Below, one piece after another: positions 5,893 through 13,559 of a stretch of DNA of 39,303 nt. The stretch's first letter is position 1. Each line of letters starts with the position of its first letter. Position numbers and translations under genes: made by a program. The notes under the pieces were generated by a model that searched no databases, had not been told where the DNA came from, and saw only the letters and a list, made by a program, of their open reading frames with translations. Source of the DNA: Candidatus Wolfebacteria bacterium (GTDB lineage: Bacteria > Patescibacteriota > Minisyncoccia > UBA6257 > UBA9933); NCBI GenBank assembly GCA_016188075.1, contig JACPIO010000013.1:1-39303 (forward strand). Direction: 5' to 3'.

Positions 5893-8130
5893 ATGGATCA
5901 CAATCATACGCAAATCTTCTATACCTGTCCAATGCATCCGGAAGTCGTGAAAGACGCTCCCGGCAAATGCCCGGGATGCGGAATGGACCTTATAGAAATT
6001 CAAAATTCATTTTTGCGAAGCAAATCCCCGGAGGGTCAATTCAAAAATCAAAATGGCACTGCAAAATCTACAAATCACAGTGAACACGCCGATCATGAAA
6101 TGCGGAAAGCAAGCCATCGCGATCACGAGACCGCAATGACCAATCCGCAGATGGCGAAAAAAATGGAGGCCGATATGCGCCGCCGGTTTTGGATTTCCTT
6201 TCTTCTTTCCATTCCGATTGTTTTGTATTCTCCTTTAGGACTCAACTACTTTAAACTCAATCTTCCGACCCCGATCCCGGCGAGTTGGCTGCTTTTTCTC
6301 TTAACTACCCCAATCGTTTTCTGGACCGGTTCGATTTTCATTACCGGCACCTACTGGTCGCTCAAGGCCCGCAAACTCAATATGTCGGTTTTGATTGCTA
6401 CCGGCGTTCTGGCAGCCTATCTTTTTAGTGTTTTGCTTTCGGTGGCGCGCCCAGGTTCAGACACATTTTACGAGGCGGCGGCGCTCCTTGTTACTTTTGT
6501 TTTATTCGGCCACTGGATGGAAATGAAATCTCGTCGCGGCACCTCCGAGGCCTTGCGCGCGCTTTTTGATTTAGTGCCGCCGCAAGCGAAGGTAATCCGC
6601 TTAGGCAAAGAAATTACAATTCCCAGCGCCGAAATTGTTCATAACGACATTGTGGTTCTGCGGCCCGGCGATAAGGTACCGGTGGATGGAGAAATTATTG
6701 AGGGCGAAACATCCATTGATGAATCCCTGGTAACCGGGGAATCTATGCCGGTTTTAAAAACCATCGGCGATAAAGTCATCGGCGGTTCAGTGAACCAAAC
6801 CGGCGCGGTAAAATTTAGAGCTACAGAGGTTGGATCAGAAACGGTGCTGGCGCAAATCATCAAACTTGTGGAAACGGCGCAAAATTCTAAAGCGCCGGGT
6901 CAGCGGATTGCCGACAAAGCGGCCGGGTGGCTTGTGATTGTCGCCATTGGTTCGGGGACGGCTGCGTTTTTAGGATGGTATTTCGGCGCCGGGGTCGGAC
7001 TTCTTGCCGCGCTCACTTTCGCGGTTTCAACAGTGGTAATCGCCTGCCCGGACGCGCTTGGACTTGCCACTCCTACGGCAGTTGCCGTGGGCACCGGCAT
7101 CGGGGCCAAATACAATATTCTTATTAAAGACGCGGCGACGCTCGAAAACACTTCGCGAATCAACGCGATTATTCTGGATAAGACCGGAACGCTTACAGAA
7201 GGAAAACCAAAGATCACTGACGTCATAGCGTTTAACGGTTTTACTGAAAATGAATTGCTTAAATACGAAGCCAGTCTTGAGGCCGGGTCCAATCATCCGC
7301 TTGCCAAAGCGATTTTGGAAGAAGCCCAAAGACGCAATGCCCTGCCGCTTAAACCGATGGAAAATTTTGAGTCTGTTGCCGGCTATGGGCTTAAAGCGCG
7401 GATTCACGGTAAAATCGTCTTGGCCGGAAAAGAAAAATTGCTCAAGGATAATGCCGTCGCGACTGAAGACGCGAGAGCCATCCTTGATCGGCTTGCCGGA
7501 GAAGGAAAAACATTGAGCTTGCTGGCTATTGATGGAATTTTCGCTGGCGTTATCGCCGCCGCGGATCCGCCTCGAGTAAATTCCAAAAAAACGGTTATGG
7601 CGCTCCAAAAATTAGGCCTGGAAGTGGTGATGATCACAGGCGATCACGCCAAAGTGGCTGAAGGCATCGGGAAAGAATTGGGTCTTGACCGAGTGTTTGC
7701 CGAAGTTCTCCCGGAAGATAAAGCGAGGTATGTCAAAAAATTGCAAGATGAAGGCAAATTTGTCGCTATGGTTGGAGACGGCATTAACGACGCGCCGGCA
7801 TTGGCCCAGTCGGATATCGGCATTGCCATTGGCGCGGGCACAGACGTCGCGATTGAGACCGGCAATATCGTTCTCATGAAATCCGACCCCTACGATATCG
7901 TCGCGGCCATTCGTTTAAGCAAGGCGACGGTTGTCAAGATGAAGCAAAATCTCTTTTGGGCGGCTATCTACAATGTTCTTTCTATTCCTGTCGCAGCCGG
8001 GGTGTTTTATAATACGCTTGGCTGGTCTCTCCGGCCAGAGATTTCCGCGCTCCTAATGTCAGCTTCTTCTATTATCGTAGCCACGAACGCGGTGCTTCTA
8101 AAACGAGTTGAGCCTTATTTAAAAAAATGA
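5893..8130 (+). CDS. copA: heavy-metal (probably copper) P1B-type ATPase with CPD motif
   Basis: ATP-driven metal exporter, 745 residues. The N-terminus has a small metal-binding domain (YTCPMHPEVV...CPGCGMDL, about 10-36) and His-rich stretches (HSEHADHE). The actuator carries VTGESMP near 280. The membrane metal site reads CPD at 385-387 (IACPDALGLATPTA) where CPC, CPH or SPC is usual. The phosphorylation site is D429KTGTLTEG, with SNHPLAKA and GDGINDAPAL near 628. Substrate is probably Cu(I)/Ag(I), inferred from cluster and N-domain. Residues 40-50 (FLRSKSPEGQF) come from a repeat that also lies in the Mur ligase at 26120, so the linker was enlarged by an insertion. Confidence 0.9.
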   Translation: MDHNHTQIFYTCPMHPEVVKDAPGKCPGCGMDLIEIQNSFLRSKSPEGQFKNQNGTAKSTNHSEHADHEMRKASHRDHETAMTNPQMAKKMEADMRRRFWISFLLSIPIVLYSPLGLNYFKLNLPTPIPASWLLFLLTTPIVFWTGSIFITGTYWSLKARKLNMSVLIATGVLAAYLFSVLLSVARPGSDTFYEAAALLVTFVLFGHWMEMKSRRGTSEALRALFDLVPPQAKVIRLGKEITIPSAEIVHNDIVVLRPGDKVPVDGEIIEGETSIDESLVTGESMPVLKTIGDKVIGGSVNQTGAVKFRATEVGSETVLAQIIKLVETAQNSKAPGQRIADKAAGWLVIVAIGSGTAAFLGWYFGAGVGLLAALTFAVSTVVIACPDALGLATPTAVAVGTGIGAKYNILIKDAATLENTSRINAIILDKTGTLTEGKPKITDVIAFNGFTENELLKYEASLEAGSNHPLAKAILEEAQRRNALPLKPMENFESVAGYGLKARIHGKIVLAGKEKLLKDNAVATEDARAILDRLAGEGKTLSLLAIDGIFAGVIAAADPPRVNSKKTVMALQKLGLEVVMITGDHAKVAEGIGKELGLDRVFAEVLPEDKARYVKKLQDEGKFVAMVGDGINDAPALAQSDIGIAIGAGTDVAIETGNIVLMKSDPYDIVAAIRLSKATVVKMKQNLFWAAIYNVLSIPVAAGVFYNTLGWSLRPEISALLMSASSIIVATNAVLLKRVEPYLKK
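6010..6043 (+). repeat. 34-nt in-frame coding repeat, family B copy 1 (copA)
   Basis: Identical over 34 nt to 26120-26153. It contains the hairpin TTTGC-GAA-GCAAA and a CCCCGGAGGG stretch. It is read FLRSKSPEGQF in both genes. Flanks at 5997-6009 and 6038-6050 are near-identical 13-mers (AATTCAAAATTCA / AATTCAAAAATCA), as a target duplication would leave. Confidence 0.85.
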
Positions 8131-8136
8131 TAAAAT
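8108..8136 (+). promoter_or_regulatory. predicted leaderless promoter for 8143 gene
   Basis: TTGAGC, 17-nt spacer, TAAAAT, 6 nt, ATG. The -35 lies within the end of copA. Confidence 0.6.
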
Positions 8137-8142
8137 AAATTT

Positions 8143-8526
8143 ATGAATAATACTAAACTTGTTGAATGGGTTTTGCGAATATCAGTCGCCGGCGAATTCA
8201 TTGGTCACGGCGTTTTCGCATTGCAGGGCAAAAAAGATTGGATTGGCTGGTTCGCCCAATTCGGAGTTGCCGATACCGGTCTCGCAACCCAGATTCTTTT
8301 CTTTGTCGGCGCTATGGATATCGCGCTCGCGCTTCTCGTTCTCATTAAGCCGGTTCGTCTCGTGCTTTTGTGGATGACGTTTTGGGGATTATGGACCGCT
8401 CTTCTGCGGCCCGTAGTCGGTATGCCAGTCTGGGATTTTGTCGAGCGCTGGGCAAATTGGGGCGCGCCGCTAGCGCTGCTTTTACTCGTTGGCTGGCCGA
8501 AAAATTTAAAAGAGTGGTTCAAATAA
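8143..8526 (+). CDS. DoxX-like small membrane protein
   Basis: 127 residues with about four hydrophobic helices and no soluble domain. The N-terminal LRISVAGEFIGHGVFAL resembles the first helix of DoxX-like proteins, whose biochemical roles vary. It has its own leaderless-type promoter although only 12 nt separate it from copA. Cluster membership suggests a link to metal or redox stress, but nothing in the protein shows a metal site beyond isolated His and Trp residues. Confidence 0.6.
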   Translation: MNNTKLVEWVLRISVAGEFIGHGVFALQGKKDWIGWFAQFGVADTGLATQILFFVGAMDIALALLVLIKPVRLVLLWMTFWGLWTALLRPVVGMPVWDFVERWANWGAPLALLLLVGWPKNLKEWFK

Positions 8527-8572
8527 AATATGACGAATTGCAAAAAGCGGATAAAAAATTAAAGTGAACCCG

Positions 8573-8594
8573 TCCGCGCCGCAAGCGGCGCGGA
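8573..8594. repeat. 10-bp perfect hairpin
   Basis: TCCGCGCCGC-AA-GCGGCGCGGA sits between the DoxX-like gene and the Met-rich gene. No T-run follows. Similar GC-rich hairpins recur in this genome, so it may be a small palindromic repeat. Confidence 0.6.
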
Positions 8595-8621
8595 ATTACT
8601 GGCGCTTAAATTAAACCTACT

Positions 8622-9272
8622 ATGAAAAAAATAACTGCTTCGATTTATTTTATTATTTTTCTTCTGACAATCCTTTCTTCTTTTTCTTACGCCGAGATGA
8701 TGAATAGCGCCGATCCAACAGTTTCCGAGAATCACACTGCTCGGGAAGAGATGGAAGGCAAAGAAATCTGGGAAAGATTCCAAGCCAAACAAATCGCGTG
8801 CGGAGACCTAAAAGACGATAATTTTGGAGCGCTCGGCGAATACTTTATGGGATTGATGCTGGGGCAATCCCACGAAGCAATGAACAATATGATGATTCAG
8901 ATGATGGGCGATGAAGGCGAGGAACAAATGCATGTTGTGATGGGCAAAAGACTTTCCGGATGCGATGTCGCGGCTCAATTTTCCGGACCTGCCATAGGTT
9001 TTATGCCGATGATGATGGGAGGTTGGTCGTCTCCCTTTGGTTATAATGATAAAAATATGATGGGCTATGGTTACGGCGCTGGAACATGGTTCGGCGGCGC
9101 GGGAATGATCTTTTGGTGGATCCTTATCGTTGTCGCTATCGTTTTAGTAATCAAGTGGGCAGTTATAAAACCCGGAAAGGGAAATTCCGCCATGGAAACC
9201 TTGAAGGAGCGCTACGCTAAAGGAGAAATATCAAAAGAAGAATTCGAGGAGAAACGCCGAGCAATCTCTTAA
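8622..9272 (+). CDS. exported Met-rich protein with C-terminal SHOCT motif
   Basis: A signal peptide (IYFIIFLLTILSSFSYAE) is followed by a segment with many Met residues (MIQMMGDEGEEQMHVVMG, FMPMMMGGW). One membrane helix (about 160-182) follows. The cytosolic tail LKERYAKGEISKEEFEEKR is a SHOCT motif, a short oligomerisation element. Met clusters outside the membrane are a common way to hold Cu(I), so a copper-buffering or sensing role fits the cluster. Its TAA overlaps the TAA of EF-P on the other strand within TTAA. Confidence 0.7.
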   Translation: MKKITASIYFIIFLLTILSSFSYAEMMNSADPTVSENHTAREEMEGKEIWERFQAKQIACGDLKDDNFGALGEYFMGLMLGQSHEAMNNMMIQMMGDEGEEQMHVVMGKRLSGCDVAAQFSGPAIGFMPMMMGGWSSPFGYNDKNMMGYGYGAGTWFGGAGMIFWWILIVVAIVLVIKWAVIKPGKGNSAMETLKERYAKGEISKEEFEEKRRAIS

Positions 9273-9871
9273 TTTCCCTTTTCTATCCGCTCGGCGTATT
9301 CGCCGGTTTGCGTATTCACTTTTATTACATCCCCTTCGTTTATAAAAAGCGGAGCTTGGATTTTGGCGCCGGTTTCAATGACCACGGTTTTCGTGCCGCC
9401 TGCCGCAGTCGAGCCGCGGATGGCCGGCGGCGCTTCGACAACTTTGTAATCAACTTTGATTGGTAATTCGATGCCTATGATTTGGCTGTCTCCGCCAGAG
9501 GCGGATCCGCCTTCGGCGGAGAACTTAATCGCCAGAACATCTAAATTTGATTTTAGAAATTGAGCCGAGTCGCCAAGCGTTTCCGCTTGCAGGGCAAAAC
9601 GATTTTTTGGATTGCCAATCTCATCAAACCACCACTCGCCGCGATTCTCGTATAAAAATCTGGATTTCATTTTTTCGATTTCCGCTTCTTCAAATTCGTC
9701 CGCCGGCTTAAAATTCCGCTCCAAAGCCTGACCGGTTTTCAGGTTTTTTATTTTAGTCTGCACGCTCGAACCGCCGCGTCCCATGTGCAAATGCTTGACT
9801 GACAAAACAACGTAGGGATCGCCCTGAACTTTTATGATTATTCCGTTTTTGAGGTCGTTTATAGAAAGCAT
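9269..9871 (-). CDS. efp: translation elongation factor P
   Basis: Relieves ribosome stalling at poly-proline. I start it at the ATG giving MLSINDLKNGIIIKVQGDPYV. The longer track ORF only adds translated repeat DNA. Domain I contains HLHMGRGGSSVQTK, and domain III ends PLFINEGDVIKVNTQTGEY. The tip residue modified as Lys34 in E. coli (PGKG) is Arg here (MGRG). Residues 118-127 (SAEGGSASGG) are a palindromic-repeat insertion. Without it the length is about 190, close to the usual 185-188. A family D element lies upstream. Whether the Arg is modified cannot be told. Confidence 0.93.
   Translation of the reverse strand: MLSINDLKNGIIIKVQGDPYVVLSVKHLHMGRGGSSVQTKIKNLKTGQALERNFKPADEFEEAEIEKMKSRFLYENRGEWWFDEIGNPKNRFALQAETLGDSAQFLKSNLDVLAIKFSAEGGSASGGDSQIIGIELPIKVDYKVVEAPPAIRGSTAAGGTKTVVIETGAKIQAPLFINEGDVIKVNTQTGEYAERIEKGN
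9491..9520. repeat. 30-nt tandem-hairpin insertion, family A copy 1 (efp)
   Basis: Two 15-nt hairpins, TCCGCC-AGA-GGCGGA and TCCGCC-TTC-GGCGGA, meet at GGATCC. It is exactly 10 codons, read SAEGGSASGG in efp. The same architecture and frame recur at 25721-25750. Confidence 0.9.
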
Positions 9872-9884
9872 AGCAACTTTACGA

Positions 9885-9971
9885 GCATCGATGCCAATAT
9901 ACAAATAATGCGAATTATACGAATGAAACTTTATTCGTATCATTAGTAAATTCGTATATTCGCATCGATAC
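9885..9971. repeat. family D palindromic element, full copy 1
   Basis: Ends resemble GTATCGATGCCAATATAC and GTATATTCGCATCGATAC, around an AT-rich core with ATTCGTATCATTAGT. It fills the gap between endonuclease Q (stop 9977) and efp (start 9871). Related copies lie at 19856 and 21900, with footprints at 28991, 29928 and 35164. Confidence 0.85.
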
Positions 9972-9976
9972 CCTTC

Positions 9977-11338
9977 CTAAAACAAGCTTTTTTGCGCATC
10001 CTCCTTTTGGCCAGATAAATTTAATTCTGTAAACACCATCTTTCCGTATTCGCCGTCATAGCCCGGTGGGTCGAATCTTATTTTACCTTCGCGGATGGCC
10101 GTAATGCCGGCGATTATTTTCTCATCAACTCCGCCAGCTCTCAATTCCTCCGCGCTTTTTTCCATCAAAACCGGAAATTCGCCCCCAAACCGCTTGATCA
10201 AATTTTCATATTCGTCTTTCACTTTACGCGAAGCAGTGCCCATATGATAAACCTTGGCAATCACTTCGTCCAACGGAACAAGATTATAATACGGCACGCG
10301 ATTTTCGTACTTGTGGAGATAACCATCTACTTTAACGTCAATCAGCGGCCGATCCGCCAATACTTCGACGCGGTTCAAGACGCCGATGGTTAATTTTTTG
10401 CCGCACTTGGGACAAAGGTTTTTATGTTTTTTGCTTTCTTCCGGCGAGAAAACTATACCGCAATCCCGATGGCCGTCAAAGTGATATTTGCCCTCTTCGG
10501 GAAAAAATTCGATCGTAGCCACGAACTTCGCGGATTCACGCTGATTATTATCCGCGCTGATCCGCGCTGCGGGAACACCATCTTTGATAGCTTCGATTAT
10601 CCCATCATACGACAGGTTAGTATCAAAAATATTCGCTTCTCGACCGATGCGCGGCAGAGAATGAGAATCGGAATTGGAAATCAAAGAAATATTGTCTAAT
10701 TGCGAGAGCCGCCAATTCATCGCCGGGTCGCTCGAGAGTCCGGTTTCCACCGCAAAAATATTTTTCGCGTACTGGCCAAAACATTCTTCGATTGAATCAA
10801 ACCCCGACATCGAACCGAACAGGCTAAACCAAGGAGTCCAAGCGTGCGCTGGCACAATCACAGCCTCGGGATTAATATTAAAAACAATTTTGGCGAGTTC
10901 CTCACTGTCTAATCCTAAAATCGGCCGGCCATCCGAAGCCAAATTTCCCACCCAGCTTAGTTGAGTATTAATTTTCTCCGCAGTCTCCATATCCGGGCTG
11001 AAAATCATATTGTGAATCCGGTAAACTTTTTTAACTCCGCTTTTTGAGAGCCGCGAATAAATTCCGGAAATTTCTACTGTCAGCATAAACCGCGTTTCGG
11101 AGAAAGAGCCACGAACCGTTGGCCACTTGAATTCTTTTTTTAGTTTAAAAAGCCCGGGCTCGGCCGGCTCTAATTTCGTTTTGATTTCATTGAACCAGGC
11201 CGGATGAGTAAAATCTCCGGTGCCCATCACTAAAATGCCTTTGTTACCGGCCCAGCAGTCGATTTGCTCCAAAACCATATCTTTCGAGGTGGCGCGGGAG
11301 TATTTGGAGTGGATTTGCAAATCAGCGATAAAACGCAT
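9977..11338 (-). CDS. endonuclease Q-like PHP-domain nuclease (TIGR00375 family)
   Basis: DNA repair endonuclease of the type that nicks 5' of deaminated bases (hypoxanthine, uracil, as shown for archaeal and Bacillus EndoQ). The PHP metal-site motifs are DLQIHSKYSRATSK at the start, VPAHAWTPWFSLFGS, and SNSDSHSLPRIGRE. A zinc-finger region CGIVF...CPKCGKKL follows IEFFPEEGKYHFDGHRDC. Residues ARISADNNQRESAK just before that block are translated from a GCGCGGAT-type repeat (10526-10573), probably an insertion in a surface loop. It is upstream of efp on the same strand. Confidence 0.85.
   Translation of the reverse strand: MRFIADLQIHSKYSRATSKDMVLEQIDCWAGNKGILVMGTGDFTHPAWFNEIKTKLEPAEPGLFKLKKEFKWPTVRGSFSETRFMLTVEISGIYSRLSKSGVKKVYRIHNMIFSPDMETAEKINTQLSWVGNLASDGRPILGLDSEELAKIVFNINPEAVIVPAHAWTPWFSLFGSMSGFDSIEECFGQYAKNIFAVETGLSSDPAMNWRLSQLDNISLISNSDSHSLPRIGREANIFDTNLSYDGIIEAIKDGVPAARISADNNQRESAKFVATIEFFPEEGKYHFDGHRDCGIVFSPEESKKHKNLCPKCGKKLTIGVLNRVEVLADRPLIDVKVDGYLHKYENRVPYYNLVPLDEVIAKVYHMGTASRKVKDEYENLIKRFGGEFPVLMEKSAEELRAGGVDEKIIAGITAIREGKIRFDPPGYDGEYGKMVFTELNLSGQKEDAQKSLF
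10526..10573. repeat. CGCGGAT-type short repeat in endonuclease Q gene, family F
   Basis: CGCGGATTCACGCTGATT followed by ATCCGCGCTGATCCGCGCTG resembles 29600-29671 (GCGCGGATTAACGCCGATCA). In this gene it is translated as ARISADNNQRESAK in frame. Confidence 0.6.
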
Positions 11339-11388
11339 TTAAGAAATTTAGCAGAATTTTAATGGAACGGCAAATTTAGAAATACAAA

Positions 11389-11446
11389 GGGCGCCGGTTG
11401 GGGTTGGGTATCCGTAGCATTGCGATACCCTATCCAACCGACGCCC
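11389..11446 (-). terminator. intrinsic terminator of the pyrF operon
   Basis: A long interrupted stem (GGGCGTCGGTTGG ... CCAACCGGCGCCC on the minus strand) is followed by TTTGTATTTC, just after the zinc-ribbon gene. The inner part GGGTATC/GATACCC extends the stem. Confidence 0.7.
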
Positions 11447-11459
11447 GAAACAATGTGCA

Positions 11460-11699
11460 TCAGCCTTGCGTGATTGATGGCTCCGGCTCCGGAGCCACGA
11501 GTCGCAACCCACAACCGCCGCAGTAGCGGTCGGCCACGAGACTATACCGACCACAGACGCAAGGATCCTTGCACAACTCCCTGATCTCCGGCTCGGGATA
11601 AGAATATATCTTCACCCCGCAGTTTGTACAGCGGCGCTTTGATTCACGCACCACCGTCCGGAGCCCGGGAGAAGAATCGAATTGACCGATAGCACCCAT
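11460..11699 (-). CDS. small double zinc-ribbon protein
   Basis: 79 residues. I choose the internal ATG at 11699 because GGGGGAAGG lies about 7 nt before it and the longer ORF overlaps pyrF. It has CTNCGVKIY, then CKDPCVCGRYS, then CGGCG, which together could bind two zinc ions in a double zinc-ribbon. It starts 35 nt after pyrF and ends just before the terminator, so it is the second gene of that operon. Its role is unknown; nucleic-acid or protein binding is usual for such ribbons. Confidence 0.65.
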   Translation of the reverse strand: MGAIGQFDSSPGLRTVVRESKRRCTNCGVKIYSYPEPEIRELCKDPCVCGRYSLVADRYCGGCGLRLVAPEPEPSITQG

Positions 11700-11734
11700 C
11701 TCACCTTCCCCCTTCCATCGCCGAGGCGATCGAG

Positions 11735-12469
11735 TTACGCGGCCAGGATCTGGGCAGTCAGCTTGATGGCCGCAGCTTTGATGTTCTCGACGCCTTCGAG
11801 CCCCACGAGGGCACGACCAACGATGGCATTCCACCTGGGGCCAGCGACGCGCCCGGTCTCGGTGATGTCGCCGGTTTGGGAAACAAAACCAGGCGCATTG
11901 AGCGAGTACTTACCTTCTCTCAGGCGTCGGTCGAAAATCTCCTCTCTGTACTTCGCCACGAAGCCGGGCTGATTCCCTGGTACCACGAAGTCGGTCACCC
12001 CAAGATCCACGGCACGGTTGTAGATCAGTGCCGGAGCCTCGTCAGCGATATAGCCACCCTCGGAGACGAGGAATCCTTTCTGGGTCATGTGGCCACCGAC
12101 GAGAACCTTGAGCCCCTTCGCTTGAGCCGCGCGGATCCATTCGCGCTGTGTGACCAGTCCCCCGAACGGAAACAGGATCACCGCATCAGCCCCGGCATAC
12201 TTCACGTCTTCCGCGAACCCGTCTGCTAGGTCTGGGATATCGGTCCCAGCCTTTTGGTGATCGTAGATGATCTCGGGGCCAGGAGCGTATTCCCTGATGG
12301 TTTGAACCACCAAGGGAAGACCGAATCGAAGAACGAGCCGGAATCCGACCTTGAAGGCTCCGACGCCAGGGATGCCTGCAGTAGCTCGAGCTAACTCCTC
12401 GAGCTTCCACAGACTCTTGAAGTCGCAGGCGAGGATAACGCTTTTCGGAACTGTAGCCATCTGCTTCAT
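11735..12469 (-). CDS. pyrF: orotidine 5'-phosphate decarboxylase-like protein
   Basis: Expected to convert OMP to UMP, the last step of de novo UMP synthesis. TIM-barrel signatures are VILACDF at the start, FKVGFRLVLRFG, and IIYDHQKAGTDIPD at the catalytic site. Here the usual DxKxxD appears in a wider spacing (DHQKAGTD). Phosphate-loop candidates are VVPGNQPG and IVGRALVG. The start has a strong AGGGAGGG site 6 nt upstream and a promoter at 12542-12570. Orotate phosphoribosyltransferase lies just upstream on the same strand with its own promoter. Related OMPDC-superfamily enzymes with other substrates are an alternative. Confidence 0.75.
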   Translation of the reverse strand: MKQMATVPKSVILACDFKSLWKLEELARATAGIPGVGAFKVGFRLVLRFGLPLVVQTIREYAPGPEIIYDHQKAGTDIPDLADGFAEDVKYAGADAVILFPFGGLVTQREWIRAAQAKGLKVLVGGHMTQKGFLVSEGGYIADEAPALIYNRAVDLGVTDFVVPGNQPGFVAKYREEIFDRRLREGKYSLNAPGFVSQTGDITETGRVAGPRWNAIVGRALVGLEGVENIKAAAIKLTAQILAA

Positions 12470-12541
12470 ACCGATCCCTCCCTAATTGTCTATGTTCACC
12501 AAATCCACAGCAGACCATTCCGCCGTGGACTTGTTGAGGGA

Positions 12542-12570
12542 ATGGTATATTGAGAGAAAAGCGAAGTCAA
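12542..12570 (-). promoter_or_regulatory. pyrF promoter
   Basis: TTGACT, 17-nt spacer, TACCAT on the minus strand. The predicted transcript begins at a stem ACCATTCC/GGAATGGT, so the mRNA 5' end would be folded. The -35 abuts the twin palindromes at 12575-12614. Confidence 0.6.
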
Positions 12571-12574
12571 TTAT

Positions 12575-12594
12575 GCGCTACCGCGCGGTAGCGC
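12575..12594. repeat. 20-bp perfect palindrome 1
   Basis: GCGCTACCGCGCGGTAGCGC is perfectly self-complementary and touches a second 20-bp perfect palindrome. Confidence 0.9.
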
Positions 12595-12614
12595 TACTAC
12601 TACATGTAGTAGTA
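12595..12614. repeat. 20-bp perfect palindrome 2
   Basis: TACTACTACATGTAGTAGTA is perfectly self-complementary and directly adjoins palindrome 1. Both lie between the pyrE terminator and the pyrF promoter. Confidence 0.9.
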
Positions 12615-12669
12615 AGCACGGATGCGTTGCGAGGGAAATATTGTAAGACCGAAACATTGTAGGCGCAAC

Positions 12670-12705
12670 AAAAAAAGGGGCGGCAGTCAGCGGACCGCGC
12701 GCCCC
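12670..12705 (-). terminator. intrinsic terminator of pyrE
   Basis: On the minus strand GGGGCG...CGCCCC with an inner CGG/CCG pair is followed by seven T. It lies 30 nt after the pyrE stop. Confidence 0.85.
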
Positions 12706-12735
12706 AGACTATCCCCTGTAGAGACGTCGCTCTTG

Positions 12736-13470
12736 TTAGACCTGCGACGTAGTGAGCATCTGCCAATTCTCGGCGCTAACTTTCGGCTTGATGACCTCTG
12801 AACCACGAACGCAAAGAGGACAATCGGTAGGATCCCAATCTTCGATTCTCCATTCTACAACCGGGAGAATTTCGAAGCTGCCAACGCCCTCGACCGAAAT
12901 TTCCTTCAGACTGCCGCGGTTCACGATTACCGGGGCATACGGCATGAATCTCGCAGGTGGCTGCCTGCGTTTTACTTCCGTGACGGCTTCCGTAAAGCCC
13001 GTACCGCGCGTACAAAAATCCTCGACAAGAAGCAGGGTCGCCCCTTTCGGGATTTCTGCCGCGAGAATAATTTGGCCGTCAACCTTCTCCAGGCGCGCCA
13101 CCGGAACCCTAAGCATCTCGGCGATACTCTCGCCGAGTAAAGTGGCGCCGTTAGGCACGCCAGCCACGTAATTTGGTGCTGGGATATCTAAAGCCTGCAG
13201 TTGCCAAACGATTTGGTGCGCGATAATGCTCCGGATGTTTTCCGGCGCGAGAAGAATCTTCGACTCAAAGAATCCATCGCTGTGACGGCCGGACTTCAAA
13301 AGCGCGTGCATGCCGACTCGACCCTGCGTAGCGGCTTCGTAATCATACGTCCAAAAAGCATTGAGGGTTTTCGCGAGATACATCATGTCTCTGGCAGTCA
13401 ATAGCCAAAACACCTTCTCGGCCTTAAGAGCGAGAAGATCCTCGTGAGTCATACCGCAGAGAGTATTCAT
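12736..13470 (-). CDS. pyrE: orotate phosphoribosyltransferase-like protein
   Basis: Expected to join orotate and PRPP to form OMP for PyrF. The N-terminal region has LKSGRHSDGFFESK, the OPRT substrate-hood motif. The PRPP loop is LLLVEDFCTRGTGFTEAV. At 244 residues it is longer than the usual 180-215, with an N-terminal helical extension and a C-terminal tail with CPLC. AAGGAGGG lies 3 nt before ATG. It has its own promoter, a hairpin-rich leader of about 80 nt and its own terminator. Other purine/pyrimidine PRTases remain possible, but the PyrF neighbour favours orotate. Confidence 0.75.
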   Translation of the reverse strand: MNTLCGMTHEDLLALKAEKVFWLLTARDMMYLAKTLNAFWTYDYEAATQGRVGMHALLKSGRHSDGFFESKILLAPENIRSIIAHQIVWQLQALDIPAPNYVAGVPNGATLLGESIAEMLRVPVARLEKVDGQIILAAEIPKGATLLLVEDFCTRGTGFTEAVTEVKRRQPPARFMPYAPVIVNRGSLKEISVEGVGSFEILPVVEWRIEDWDPTDCPLCVRGSEVIKPKVSAENWQMLTTSQV

Positions 13471-13530
13471 TATCCCTCCTTATGATTGGCAAGGCAAAGA
13501 ATGCCTGTGCCGGATTTTCCAATGTCCGCC

Positions 13531-13550
13531 AAACCCAACAATTTGGGTTT
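13531..13550. promoter_or_regulatory. pyrE leader hairpins (possible attenuator)
   Basis: AAACCCAA-CAAT-TTGGGTTT would form at the very 5' end of the pyrE transcript. A second stem GGCA.AGGCA/TGCCT.GCC follows at about 13480-13510, just before the ribosome-binding site. Regulation by nucleotide supply is possible but not shown. Confidence 0.45.
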
Positions 13551-13559
13551 ACTCCCAAG

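Noticed and set aside
7027-7608. 193-codon minus ORF inside copA
   Set aside because: Opposite the phosphorylation and nucleotide domains of the ATPase; no motif.
9872-9943. N-terminal extension of EF-P (MIRIKFHSYNSHYL...)
   Set aside because: It is translated family D repeat; EF-P homology starts at MLSINDLKNG.
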